Shown: in pieces, positions 47,608-58,533 of the stretch
Layout of the letters: each line of letters begins with the position of its first letter
How positions within the stretch are numbered: the first letter of the stretch is position 1
Source of the DNA: Siphonodentalium dalli
Taxonomy: Eukaryota; Mollusca; Scaphopoda; Gadilida; Siphonodentaliidae
Direction of reading: 5' to 3'
Length of the DNA stretch: 64,000 nucleotides
Assembly: GCA_032622095.1 (NCBI GenBank)
Contig: CP136064.1
Location: forward strand, 140,883,954-140,947,953
Notes under the pieces: generated by a model
The model's database searches: none
The model's input: the letters and a program-made list of their open reading frames with translations, nothing else
What the model was told of the DNA's origin: nothing
Position numbers and translations under genes: made by a program

Positions 47608-47790
47608 TCACCCGAGACGAAGTCTCCGGTGGAGCTATAGTCATCACTCCTTATCCGTCGTCCGTCCGTCAACAATTCTTTAAACATCTTCTCCTCTGGA
47701 ACCATAACACCGAATGGGTTCATATTTGGTGTGGATGTTCCCTAGGCGACTCTCATTCAGATTTGTTCAAATGAGGTCACTGGGTCCAAG
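47608..47790 (+). repeat. Molluscan repeat beginning 'tttttagctcacccgag' with GTCCGTCC
   Basis: The sequence runs 'gagacgaagtctccggtgga', 'gtcgtccgtccgtcaac' and 'atatttggtgtggatgttcc'. It is the same family as the array at 50225-51620 and related in style to 39998-41010. Confidence 0.7.
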
Positions 47791-47978
47791 CCTGCAAATT
47801 AGCGTCCGGACACGGACATTGTCCGGCAGAAATTGCCTCAATGTCTGGCTCAATATTAATTTTACCTGAAATTATGTCCGGTGCCGATAAAACCAATCCC
47901 AAGTACAAAAAAATGCATAGTTTCGCGATCGTAGAGAGTAGAAACGACAGATACGCGTGCTGTTTATTTACTGTAGTT

Positions 47979-48915
47979 ATTATACGCCCTTTTGAAAAAA
48001 AGGCTGTATTATAGTATTGGTCTGTCCGTCCGTCCGTCCGTCCGGGCGGGCGTCCGTCCGTTAACCTGTTGTCCGGATGATAACTTTAGTTAGAGTGAAC
48101 CATTAGTAAAATTTGGTATGTGGATTTATTAGCTGAAAAGTAAGTTCAAGTTCGAATTTGGGTTCCGCCCGCCAATTTTCACCGGAGTTATGCCCCTTAT
48201 TTAACGTTTTTTGACTTAGAAAATCCTTGAAATTTGTTGTCCGGATGATAACTTTAGTATAGTTTATCGGAATGAATCCAAATTTGGTATATTACTTTCT
48301 CCCACCAAAACACAGGTCAAGTTCGAACTTGGGTTCTGTCCGACCATTTTTGGCAGAGTTATGCCCCTTTTTCGACTCAGAAAATTCAGTTTTTCTTATG
48401 TTTTTTGGTTTCCGGATGATAACTCGATTTTGGAATGTTTATACGCAAAACCCGTTTTTTTGTGGATTACATATATCAAAATACAGCTCAAGTCCGAATT
48501 TCGTTTTAATCCGATAATTTTTGCGAGAGTTATGGCCCCTTTTTTGACGTAATTTGACTTGAAATTTGTTGTCCGGATGATATCTTTAGTTAGAGTGAAC
48601 CGATTTCAATCAAGTTTGGTATGTGGGTTTATTATGAGAAAAGACAGCTCAAGTTCGAATTTGGGTTCCGTCCGCCAATTTTCACCGGAGTTATGCCCCT
48701 TATTTGACGTAATTTGACTTAGAAAATCCCTGAAATTTGTTGTCCGGATGATAACTTTACTAGAGCTTATCGGATTCAATGATAATTTGGTATATTACTT
48801 TCTCCCACCAAAACACAGGTCAAGTTCAAATTTGAGTTCCGTCCGCCAATTTTTACCAGAGTTATGCCCCTTTTTTACCAGTTTCCGCCGACCCAAGAGA
48901 GGGCGTATATTGCAC
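47979..48915 (+). repeat. Molluscan tandem repeat, about five units of about 170 bp with inverted ends
   Basis: The block opens 'atacgcccttttgaaaaaaa' and (TCCG)n and closes 'agagagggcgtata', so ATACGCCCT-type ends are inverted. Inside, 'ttgtccggatgataacttta', 'caagttcgaatttgggttc' and 'gagttatgcccctt' recur about every 170 bp (near 48068, 48238, 48408, 48568 and 48740). No coding. Confidence 0.75.
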
Positions 48916-49591
48916 GCCCAGCATAGCTCTTGTTTTTACGGTTATTATCGACATCGCCCATGTATGAAACTTTATATGAAAGTAGCTAACGCACTATTCA
49001 ATCGGCACACCTCGCCAGTTTCCGTCGTAAACAATGTCAAGGGCGCGGTGTTCCGAATGCTTACACTTCTTCTTCACAAGTTCTTGCGGTGTGATTTCAG
49101 ACAACCTCATCATCCAGACATCCAATCAGAGCGCCTGTTTGATTATGTCAGCTTGTGCATGGGCCAATCAAAATCGTTGTAAAATAATGTCAAATTGTCA
49201 ACAGTCACAAATGTTATCCCAAGTTCCCAACCGACCAACCGACAGACTAGCTTAAAGCATGGAATCTGGACTACTGGGCTAAACAGTCAAATAAATTGAC
49301 ACTGTCACACTGAGTTATCGGGGTGTGAATTACAGTGGCACGCCGCACGTGTCAAATTGTCAATGTTCAACTTCGTCAGCGCCACGCCGTCTCTTTGAAT
49401 CATGTTTGTGACTTTGTGAGTCGTGACCCGATGCAGGGAGGACAACTCTAAATTCACACAACGTAAGGATATCGTATTCTTTATGCAGAAAAGCAATAAT
49501 AATTATTTTACTGACACCACGACATACCAAATCTGTTTTAGAGTGGGGTTCATAAAAACTGTGTAAGGTGTTTGAACCGTGTTTCAGAAAT

Positions 49592-50005
49592 TCAGTTGAT
49601 ATTTGTGGAAAGTTTCTTGTCATGATCAAAATTAATGGTTAGGTTCTGTTTGTTATGAGATAATAACAGATTGCCGCCTGCCTTCCTTGATCTTGATCGA
49701 TCACGTTTCACTGTCTTCGCTCTTTCTCTCTGTTGTGAATCTGATGAAATATCAGATTGATTGACAGGACTTCCCGCCTGAGGCACTGAACAACACAAAA
49801 CTTTTGTGACCCACGCATTCCCTGGAATTTCCCAGAAGATATTAATGGGGAGGTCATGTGACCAATTTTGAAATTGAATGGGGATTTCCATCATAAATAT
49901 AGACCCAGGTACGGCCGGGGTATTGAAGAGGACATGGATATAATCCGATATATACATATCAAGTTTGTGTTTGGTATCATTAATCAATTTCTCCATGGTT
50001 ATCAT
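49592..50005 (-). CDS. Weak minus-strand reading frame, RS-like segment
   Basis: A minus-strand frame of 137 codons includes VPQAGSPVNQSDISSDSQQR followed by ERAKTVKRDRSRSRKAGG, which has the polar and Arg/Ser texture of real exons. Its other parts look non-coding. I see no family match, and the splice signals around it are not convincing. It may be an exon of an unrelated gene in the intron or chance. The region 48930-49590 shows nothing else. Confidence 0.15.
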   Translation of the reverse strand: MITMEKLINDTKHKLDMYISDYIHVLFNTPAVPGSIFMMEIPIQFQNWSHDLPINIFWEIPGNAWVTKVLCCSVPQAGSPVNQSDISSDSQQRERAKTVKRDRSRSRKAGGNLLLSHNKQNLTINFDHDKKLSTNIN

Positions 50006-50153
50006 CTGATAACCGATACCGATAATCGGTACATCACTAATATATACCCATCAGGGACCACATAGGAGAGTATAAGTAACAATTTAAACAAAAACAAACA
50101 AGTAAACATACTATTATTTTATTCTTAAAAAATATGTCAGGCACAAAAAATAT

Positions 50154-50187
50154 GATGTCAGGCACAAATGAATTTGTGCCTGACATC
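50154..50187. repeat. Perfect 16-bp palindrome with repeated TGTCAGGCACAAA word
   Basis: GATGTCAGGCACAAAT is followed after GA by its exact complement. Further same-direction copies of GTCAGGCACAAA lie at about 50136 and 50190. It is a hairpin-forming cluster, perhaps the ends of nested tiny elements. Confidence 0.7.
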
Positions 50188-50224
50188 ATGTCAGGCACAA
50201 AATTTCCTGTTATTTGCAGGCTTG

Positions 50225-51620
50225 ACTGGGTCAAATAGTTGTGAAGCCAGGGCCATAACTCTTTCCCACCATAGTAATTCTTTTAAACATCTTCAGAACG
50301 ATAAGACCGAATGGTTTCATATTTGGTGTGGAATGTCCCTAGGTGACTCACATTCAGATTTGTTCAAATGAGTTCACTTGGTGAAATAGTTGCAAAGCCA
50401 GGGCCATAACTCTTTCCCTCCATAGTAATTCTTAAAATGACTTCTTCTCAAATACCATCAGGCCATATGGGTTCATATTTGGTATGAAGGATCCTTGGGT
50501 GACTGGGGTTCAGATTTGTTCAAATCAGGTCACTGGGTCAAATGTGGGCGGGGCCAGGAACATAACTTCAAATTTTTTTTTAGATTTAACTCTTTAACCA
50601 AAAAAACAAACAAACAAAAAATTATATATTAAAAAATAAAAGAATATTTAACTAAAAATGTTAAATTGGTTTTTTTTATTAAAATATTTAAAAAAAAAGT
50701 TCACTGCTTCTGCTACCCTGATCCCAAAAATAATATTTACTCAAATTCTTGACAGAGAATCATTAATAAGAAGCATTTACTTTGGCTCTAACTGTATGCG
50801 TGGTATGCCTACACATGTCAAGTGAAATCTGACATTTTTATAAACATTCCCTGGAGATCTGCTAGAGGTAATTAATTCCCAATTACAACAACAATCTATC
50901 TTATGTATTGTTCAAATCCTTCAACAGCACATTTAACACTCCCACATCCACCACCTCACTAGAACATATTTGGCAAACTTGAAAAGTGTCCTTTGAAAGA
51001 ACCACCAGCTTTATTTAGCTGATATTTAATATTGAGGCTCCTTTGGTGATTGGGATTCAGATTTTTTCTATCAGTGTCACCAGGTCAAGTAGGTGCAAGG
51101 CCAGCTACATTACTCTTTCTCTCCATAGTAATTCATGATATGTCTTCTATGCAGGAACCAAATGGCCTATTTTGCTTATATTTGGTAATAATTCTTTAAT
51201 TCTTAAAATATGTTTGCAAGAATTAGTTGGCTTATTTAGCGTGGAATGTTCTTGTTTGACTGCAATTCAGATTTTTTTAAATGTGGTGTCATTGTCACCT
51301 GGTCAAATAGGGGCCAAGTAAAGGACAGTTTCCCCTCTTAATATGCTTCCTTCACAAGGACCATCGGGTCTATTTTACTGATATTTAGTATGAAGGGTTC
51401 TTTGGTGGATTCAAATTTATTCAGATGGGGTCACCAGGTTAAATAGGGTGGGACCAGGGACATAACTATATGTCTCTATAGTTATTCGTAAAATGTCTTC
51501 AAGAGAGGTTGGACTATTTAGCTTACATATAGTATGGAGGATCCTTTAGTGACTGAGATTCAGATTTGTTAAAATGAGGTCAACCTGTCAATAAATGGCG
51601 GAGCTATGGGGAGTTAACAC
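50225..51620 (+). repeat. Diverged molluscan tandem repeat, about 150-bp unit
   Basis: 'ggccataactctttcc..ccatagtaattctt', 'atatttggt.tg' and 'ttcagatttgttcaaatgag' recur with a 151-bp spacing in the best pair (50251 and 50402). More degenerate copies run to about 51600. No gene is seen in 51620-52330 apart from a TTGGAAATTTCCAA palindrome near 51786. Confidence 0.7.
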
Positions 51621-52329
51621 TTTTGTGTCTAATAAAATCATTGAAATACCAAATTCATTAAAACATCTACCTTGGAACCACCTGACTGATTAATCTGACA
51701 TACATGTACATGTATATGGTTTTTGTGTCCATGGATAATTGGGCTTCAAACATGTCTAAATGGTTTTATAAAAATGCGCTTGTGAGATTGGAAATTTCCA
51801 ACAATTGAGAAAGTTTGAGGTGTCCGTTGTGAAACTCCAACCTAAGACTAGGGAGTCTGGAGCCTGGTCAGGAGGGGACTTGTAGAGCTGGAGGAGGGGG
51901 GTGATCAGTAGTGTACAGTTGGTAATTTCAAGGTAGATTTTCACCAATCTACATACGTGAAGTCTCTCTAGCCACATATCCTGTTTAGATCTACTTCTTT
52001 TAAAGTGATTATGAAAAGTTCTGACTGTTGTGGTCTCCAGAGTCTCAGTCTTTGCAGTCTGGTGACGACCCCACAGTCATTGACTGTCTTGTTTTGAAAA
52101 TGTCACTGATAATAGATTTGCCATACTTGATTGATGCTCAGGCTCTCAGCTCTTGTCAGCGCTGGTGTGGACTGGGGATCTTTTAATTAATTATTAAGTA
52201 AAAAAATTACTTTCTGGTCTACATTCAACTCTGAGTTGTCGTTATCGTGACAGCTTATTGTTGTTTAAAAACTGTTATGGTGACCATATATCACCATTGT
52301 GCACTCTTAGCAAATTTATGTTTAGTTTA

Positions 52330-52556
52330 GACTGTGGTTGTAAAAACAAGAGTCCAACTCTGCACAATAATTGATGTGAAAACAAAGTGTCAGTGCTCTA
52401 ATTCTCTGTGAAGTCATCACTGTTCACTCAATGTGTGAAATAAGCATACAGTTATATGTTGTTATAATCCTGTTCAAAATTTAAGCATTCGCCGAACAAT
52501 AGACCGCTAATTAAATCGGTACGCATGTAAATTATACAGAGTACTAAACTACGATA
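52330..52556 (+). repeat. Diverged copy of the sequence at 57455-57650
   Basis: Shared words include 'gtggttgtaaaaa.aagagtc', 'gtgaagtca.cattgttcactca' and 'gtgaaataagca.acagttat'. The other copy lies inside the pogo-like element at 57150-58026, so this is probably a second, decayed copy of that element, invaded by the MITE at 52557. Confidence 0.6.
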
Positions 52557-52735
52557 CAGTATAATGCCCTAAATAATTGACTCCTTAACCACTTTTTTTC
52601 AGGATTTAGTTGGAAATATGGCTTCTCACTGAGAGCTTTCCGATGAATGGCAACAAGCCATATTTCCAACTAAATCCTGAAAAATTAGCCATAATTCTTC
52701 TGTGGTGAAGGAATCAATTATTTAGGGCATTACTG
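52557..52735. mobile_element. 179-bp foldback MITE with TA target
   Basis: CAGTATAATGCCCTAAATAA and the inverse TTATTTAGGGCATTACTG form the ends (2-bp indel), flanked by TA (52555-52556, 52736-52737). A second inner stem, TTCAGGATTTAGTTGGAAAT with its complement, makes almost the whole element one hairpin with a loop near 52632-52652. This is the mariner/Tc1-type terminus style CAGT..ACTG. Confidence 0.85.
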
Positions 52736-53019
52736 TACCTGTGTGCACGTGTGTTCGGTTATCGCTTTCCACGTTTGGTTTTTGGAGTTAAAAATGAATG
52801 TGTTCGTTCACTTGTGGACTAAAAAAAAGCTGTCCTATGTTTGGAGAAGAGAGGTTCCGGTTTACAGAGGTAATAGACAGGGAGCCCAGAGGGTTTAAAT
52901 TAAACTATCGCATGCGAAAGATTTAATGCTTCCAATCTGGTGTTACAATGTACCATTAAATCATCAAAGAAAATCCCTTTCTTACATTTCGCAATCCTGG
53001 CGTTTAAGAAAAAAACCCA

Positions 53020-53320
53020 AAATCACTTTAAATTACACTTTCGCATACATCTGTCATTTTTGGTTTAAATATTAACATGTTCACTGACCATAAAAACATA
53101 ACTTAAGAAACGATATTTCCTGGCGTTTACAGATAAGAAGGGGCATTACCTCGGCATTTTGGAACCACCCCTTCAAACCCAGTGTTCAAATTCTGCACGT
53201 AGAATGACGTTACTTGAGACGGTTCACTTTTGATTACACTTTCGAGTACATCTGTAATATTTGGTCTAAATTTTCACTAGTATTCACTGATTATAAAACA
53301 TCACATAAGAAACTTTATTA
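53020..53320 (+). repeat. Diverged duplication, about 200-bp spacing
   Basis: 'ttacactttcgcatacatct' with 'ttggtttaaat' and 'cactgaccataaaa' at 53030-53115 recurs, diverged, at 53230-53320. The surrounding 52880-53800 shows no gene. Confidence 0.5.
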
Positions 53321-53802
53321 CACGCTTGTTCCTAGAAGTACATTGTTATTGCCGTTCCATATTCACAAATCCGTATGCAACGTACGTTCCATACGCATCT
53401 CGTTGACGTAAAATGACGTACATGACGTTCGCCTCAACCACGAAACTGGAACTATTTAAATAAAAGAATCATCACACATGACAAACACGCCCTGTATGAG
53501 CCTAAATAAACCTTCTTATCCTATATTTTAATGCACGGATTCTAGGACGCGAAGCGTGTAATAAACACAGAACGACACGATGTGTAAATGGGTTTGTCGA
53601 TATGGCACTCGTGCTGTCGCAGAAGGATAGAACTCAAGGCGCTATTTGATATTGTATTTAGCTGTTAAATTAATTCCGCCCACCCCACCTACCGGTATAC
53701 ATGTAGAATAATCACATTTAATCCTTTAACTAAATTCTCGCTTGATGTGTAATTACTTGATTCCCATTGATTCATTTGTAGGAATGTTTAGCTAATAATT
53801 AT

Positions 53803-53840
53803 AAGTTCAACAAAAAGCCGTAGGCTTAATTGTTGAACTT
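53803..53840. repeat. Compact hairpin
   Basis: AAGTTCAACAA and TTGTTGAACTT are exact inverted repeats around an inner AGCC-gta-GGCT stem, 38 bp in all. Function unknown. Confidence 0.6.
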
Positions 53841-53929
53841 GTACATGTATTAACCCCGACATTTGTGCATATTCATCTATTTCATCTGAGCAAACCAGCC
53901 AAATAAGAATGAAGCATTCCAATTAATGT

Positions 53930-55080
53930 TCCAAATGGGCCTAGATTCTGCTTCTTTGTGAAAATGGAACTCCACATCCAGATGGCCACAAAAATGGCAG
54001 CCGGAAGGGGAAAATTTTAAGTTATTTTTTACTAATATCTCATGGATCAGTTTCTGCTGTGTGGAACTGGTTTAGAATTGTGACTTTATTTTGTATTGCT
54101 CTTGTTAACTGATCATTGACAGGAGCAATGGAATATGTCATTCGTGGGGGTCCCAGCCCCTTCCGATCCCTTCAAAATTGAATGTGTTGGAACACAGTTT
54201 AAAATTTCACAAAATGTCACCATTGGGATTATAGTCATACGTCAACAAGAAATGACCAGAACTGTGCAAAAGAAGTGAGGCATACCATTACTAATGAGTA
54301 TTCCAACACAATGGAACCACATTTGTCACTTTGTCTCAAAATGACAGCCAAAATATGGAAAATGATAAATATTGCCCCACATGCCAAGCAATCGCTTACA
54401 GGTTGTGGTTGGTGAATACAATTGGCCATTCTGTCTTATATACATTGTATACTAACATTTCTGATGCACCTTTGTTAATTGTTAATATTGTAACCACTGA
54501 CATTACCAGAAATAATAAATTTTCCCATCACAAAGTTGCAGACATCAAAATCGGCAAATATTTAATTTTCAGGTTTGGACAATTTTTTTTCAAGAACTAT
54601 CTTTGCTATCAATGGTGTTTATTGTTTTTATTTATCTTAAATGCATCACACGAATGTGTTTTTAGACAAAATTATTCAAGATGGCTTGCAAAATGGCTAC
54701 CGAATTTGGTAAAAAAAAGTTGATAGTTCACATATATCCCAAACATTATTCTCTGCTGTTCCGAAAAGGTAGCAAATCGTGACTCACTTGGTTTTTAACC
54801 ATGTTACTTAATCCACTGACTACTAAATGTTTTATGAGGCATGATAAATTTATTTTAAATGATGCGGTATGGAATTTTGCCATAACATTATTTGGGATTC
54901 TGACCATATTTTTGAACGGAAGTGGGCAATGGAACTGAGAGGGACCATATTAATTTATGTGGCTATCTATATAATCTCGCCCATTATAAACACCAAAATG
55001 TAACAACTTAATACATAGTGTATGTCAAAATGGCAGCCAGGGAGTGACTGAGTGGCCATATGTGAGGTGAATAGGTATAC
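53930..55080 (+). repeat. Dispersed repeat with paired 'AAAATGGC' words; no gene
   Basis: Boxes such as 'ccacaaaaatggcagccgga' (53986) and 'caagatggcttgcaaaatgg' (54671) resemble those at 60630 and 60968. Otherwise nothing is recognisable. Confidence 0.4.
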
Positions 55081-55180
55081 AGGTACATGCTTATTCAACA
55101 GTACAAAACTACAACTCATGCGCTACATTAATATTTTTAGCGACATTTTCGAATCACCGTAAAATTTATATCGCTTACAG

Positions 55181-55384
55181 GCAAAAAAATCGAGAAAAAA
55201 CTCCAGAGAAAACCTTCAACACTCAGATAACCTGCAGTAAAGGTCTAGCGCTTTCGTTATTGTTTAACTTCATCAGGACCGAGTTTGGCGTGTGATTTTA
55301 TGAGGATTTTGATCGCCTTATATACTGTGTGTTAGGAGTCTCCAATTTGATTGGTCAGTGTAGAGGGGTCAAGGGGTTGTGAAA
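55181..55384 (-). repeat. Terminal direct repeat 1 of the ribozyme-bearing element
   Basis: Begins gcaaaaaaatcgagaaaaaa and ends ggggttgtgaaa. It carries the complete candidate hammerhead at 55242-55280. Confidence 0.85.
55242..55280 (-). ncRNA. Candidate minimal type I hammerhead ribozyme
   Basis: Read on the minus strand, the 39 nt contain in order: GGTC (helix I), CTGATGA (conserved core), one extra A, GTTA-AACAA-TAAC (helix II, 4 bp with a 5-nt loop), GAAA (conserved core), the self-complementary GCGC (helix III), TA (NUH cleavage site) and GACC (helix I partner). The predicted cut is after TA, between + strand positions 55246 and 55245. A palindromic, very short helix III is known in Penelope/retrozyme hammerheads that act as dimers. 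The extra A before helix II departs from the consensus, so activity is uncertain. Confidence 0.6.
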
Positions 55385-56663
55385 AGGATGCTCGGAAATG
55401 CGGGTAACAAATGCGGGTAAGGGGTTCGTATTGGTGTTTAGCCTGTGTGGCGTGGAGCATTTTAAATGCGGGTAATTGGTGCAGGTAATCAACGTGGTGA
55501 TGGTGGTTATGCATTCCCAAAATTGCGGGTATCTTGCGTTTGTGGTGGGAAAGCACGAAGTCGCGGGAGTAGGACTAGGAGTGCGGGTAACATCGTTTGT
55601 GTGGGTATTTGGACGGTTGGGTGTGCGCGTGGTCTATTTGAGTTGATGTGTAGCCGTTTAGGTATGCGGGTAACAATGGTTTAGTTCCGTAAAATGAGCC
55701 ATTAATTGGCGTTGGTAAGTTTTTGATGTGCGGGTAACAACGAGTTTCTGTGGTTCGAGGAGTAATGGTACGGAAACAGACCGGAAGGTCGTGGTTGGCG
55801 ACGTGCTTAGTTGGGCGATGTGGGTGGGAGAAAACCAATCAAAAAGGATACTATACCTTACGATGTGTGGGCGATAAAGGCGTTCTGCTTGGATCCTCTG
55901 GCGTATTTTGTGGAATATGGTTTATTGTACCGTGGGGGGAGAAGTGACAGATGCTACTGTGTTGTGAAAATAAATGTATTTAATAATAAATCACAACAGA
56001 TTTATGTAATACTGTGTGTGTGGGATATACACACCATGCTGTTAGTTGATTCGTTGCTATTGCTAAATCACGGACTGTTCCGTAATTTGCAATAAATCCG
56101 CTCATCGGGAGTGGTGTATTCCCTGTGTGCGCTTAGTATGTAGAGAGTGGTTCTCTCCAGTTGTTGATTTTGTTGATTGGTTACATATGTGATGAGTTAT
56201 AATCGTAGATGTGCTTCAAGGGGTTAATGTCGTACTAGCGTGCAGAGATTGTATGACAGTACGGGCAGGGTGCTTGACCTTCGTACGTGTATGTATTTCT
56301 CTGACATTGCCACTCAAACCGGATCGGTGTATGGATACCGGTTGGTGAATTGTGAACAGTGGAAGAACATGGTGTGTATATAGAGAGATCTGCGAATACC
56401 GTTCTCTGATACGGCGTTACGTGTAGATATTGTAGCGGATGTTTATGACGTCAGGTCACTGAACAGGGGTGGCCGTAGTATGAACAAGAATAGTAAAAAG
56501 GAAAATAATAATAAATAAATCGACTAAAAGTCCGTCTTGTTCAACCCCAGTGGTTTGGGGTGTTCATAGAGTGAAAATTCACTGTGATTAAGCTGTGTCA
56601 CTGGTGACATCGGAGAGTGAAAAAACTTGAGGCCATATCTGAGTGTTGAATTTGGCGAGGAAG

Positions 56664-56852
56664 GCAAAAAAATCGAGAAAAAACTCCAGAGAAAACCTTC
56701 AACACTCAGATAACCTGCAGTAATTAAAGGTCTAGCGATTTCGTTATTGTTTAACTTCATTGATTTTATGAGGATTTTGCTCGCCTTATATACCGTGTGT
56801 TAGGAGTCTCCAATTTGATTGGTCAGTGTAGAGGGGTCAAGGGGTTGTGAAA
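56664..56852 (-). repeat. Terminal direct repeat 2, hammerhead broken
   Basis: Same sequence as 55181-55384 with a 4-bp insertion and a deletion of about 19 bp. The deletion removes helix I and the CTG of the hammerhead core. The remnant (56729-56763) keeps ATGA, helix II, GAAA and TAGACC. Confidence 0.85.
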
Positions 56853-57149
56853 TATCGCTTACAGTCTTATCTATATACCGGTACATGTAAATTATGTCTT
56901 ATTGTATGATCATGAATGATGTGAATAGTTATACAAGGAGTGGCCATATGGTCATGAGGGTGTCCATGGTAATATGCATATGCTTACAAGGGGTGACTGT
57001 ATAGTGTATAGTCATGTATGAGATGTATACACGGGGTGGATGAGTGGTAATTGAAGTGATGTTTGTGTATAATGAGAGTAGCTTCATGGTTATCTGTGTT
57101 GTTTGTATATATGTGGAATGACTATGTGTATGGTCATGTATGAGATGTA

Positions 57150-58026
57150 CAGTAAAACCTCTCCAAACCGGACCCTCTATAAACCGAATCCCTCTCCATA
57201 CCGAATAAATTGTCCGTTCCCAAATTCACCGAGTGCATTCTCACTAAAAATTACCTCTATAATCTGGAAACTCTCTATTCCAAACATCGGAATCAACTGA
57301 AGTCTGAACATACGTACTGTAGATTTTACATACGGTACTTGATGCTGAGCTCAAGATTATTTGGTGACAACTGGGAATCCTTTATAATTAAAACTGTATT
57401 GGTGACAATACACTGACATCGTACACTTTTAGCCAGCTTCCTTAGTGTTTTGTTTGGACAGTGGTTGTAAAAATAAGAGTCCACCTCAGTGCAATGATTG
57501 ATGTAAAAACATAGTGTCGGTGGTCTATTCTCCGTGAAGTCACCATTGTTCACTCATTTTGTGAAATAAGCACAGTTATCTAATATGACACAGGTCTGCT
57601 GTTATAATTCGGTTCAAAGCGTTCAGCAAACAACGATAGGCTAATTAAATCCGGCTTATTCAACAGTACAAAACTAAAACTCATGCGCTACATTAATAAT
57701 ATTTTCAGCGACATTTTCGAATCACCGTAAAATTTATATCGTTTACAGTCTTTAATAATCTATATACCGGTACATGTATTATGTCTTATTAATATACCAT
57801 GTTTTAATTCTTATTATACCGTGTTTTATCTATGCTATTTATATTTTATTGGATAGTTTATTAAATAAAGTTAAATTCAATAATGAGTTGGTTGTGCTTT
57901 GACAGATCTCTTAGCAACTACGTCAATACATTCCGATCATAGTGCGATTTTCTAGAAACCGAACACCTCTCTAAACCGAACAGAAGGGTCAGGCCGAAGG
58001 GTGTTTGGTTTGGAGAGGTTTTATTG
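57150..58026. mobile_element. 877-bp pogo/Tigger-like MITE with TA target
   Basis: The left end CAGTAAAACCTCTCCAAACC and the right end, read inward, CAATAAAACCTCTCCAAACC are flanked by TA (57148-57149, 58027-58028). Subterminal 'accgaa' words repeat. The CAGT..AACCTCTC terminus is typical of pogo/Tigger elements. No transposase is seen. It contains the unoccupied target paralog (57654-57790) of the ribozyme-bearing element. Confidence 0.8.
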
Positions 58027-58533
58027 TACATGTGTACCTTGTGTTGGCTGTATGACCATGTGTGGCGTGTGTATGGATAAATGAGGAGTGGATGAACCGG
58101 TATGCTTATATGAATTAAATGTACATAGGTGTACATGGAGTGACCATACGGTCATGGATGTTGAAGTGCATATGCATACCTGGAGTATAGCTGAGTTGTC
58201 ATTGGCTGGCATGTGGGTATATGAGAAGTGCTCTTGTTGTCATGGGTGTATATGTGATATACATGTATACCGGTATCATCGGCGGTATGCATCTCTGCCA
58301 TTGTTTTATTGTTATTGTTGGGTGTATAGGTATGCAGGGAATAGCTGTATGATCATTGTTGGGGTGTATGAGTATACAGCAAGTGGCTGAATTGCCATAG
58401 TGAGGTGCAATACTGGAATTACTCTATGGGCATTGTGGGGTATATATGTATATCTTGAGTGGCTGTATGGCCATGTGGGTGGCAAATAAATATGCATGGA
58501 GTGACATACGGTCAATGGTGAGGTGAATACCAG

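Larger units (their letters stand above)
55181..56852 (-). mobile_element. Retrozyme/Penelope-like non-autonomous element with direct terminal repeats and 12-bp target duplication
   Basis: Direct repeats of about 190-204 bp (55181-55384 and 56664-56852) bound a 1.28-kb middle. The 12-bp target TATCGCTTACAG occurs at 55169-55180 and 56853-56864. A paralogous, unoccupied target with a single TATCGTTTACAG lies at 57737-57748, with matching flanks on both sides (gcttattcaacag.. and ..tatataccggtacatg). On the minus strand each repeat has a TATATAAGG box and, in the 55181 copy, a candidate hammerhead ribozyme. The middle carries about seven TGCGGGTAAC words (55399-55740) and no reverse transcriptase. 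Direct terminal repeats, long target duplication and a hammerhead are the marks of animal retrozymes and Penelope-like elements. Confidence 0.7.

Noticed and set aside
55332-55838. Minus-strand frames with repeated CYPH residues as a small zinc-binding protein
   Set aside because: The residues simply translate the repeated GTTACCCGCA word of the ribozyme-bearing element. There is no conserved spacing across the frames.
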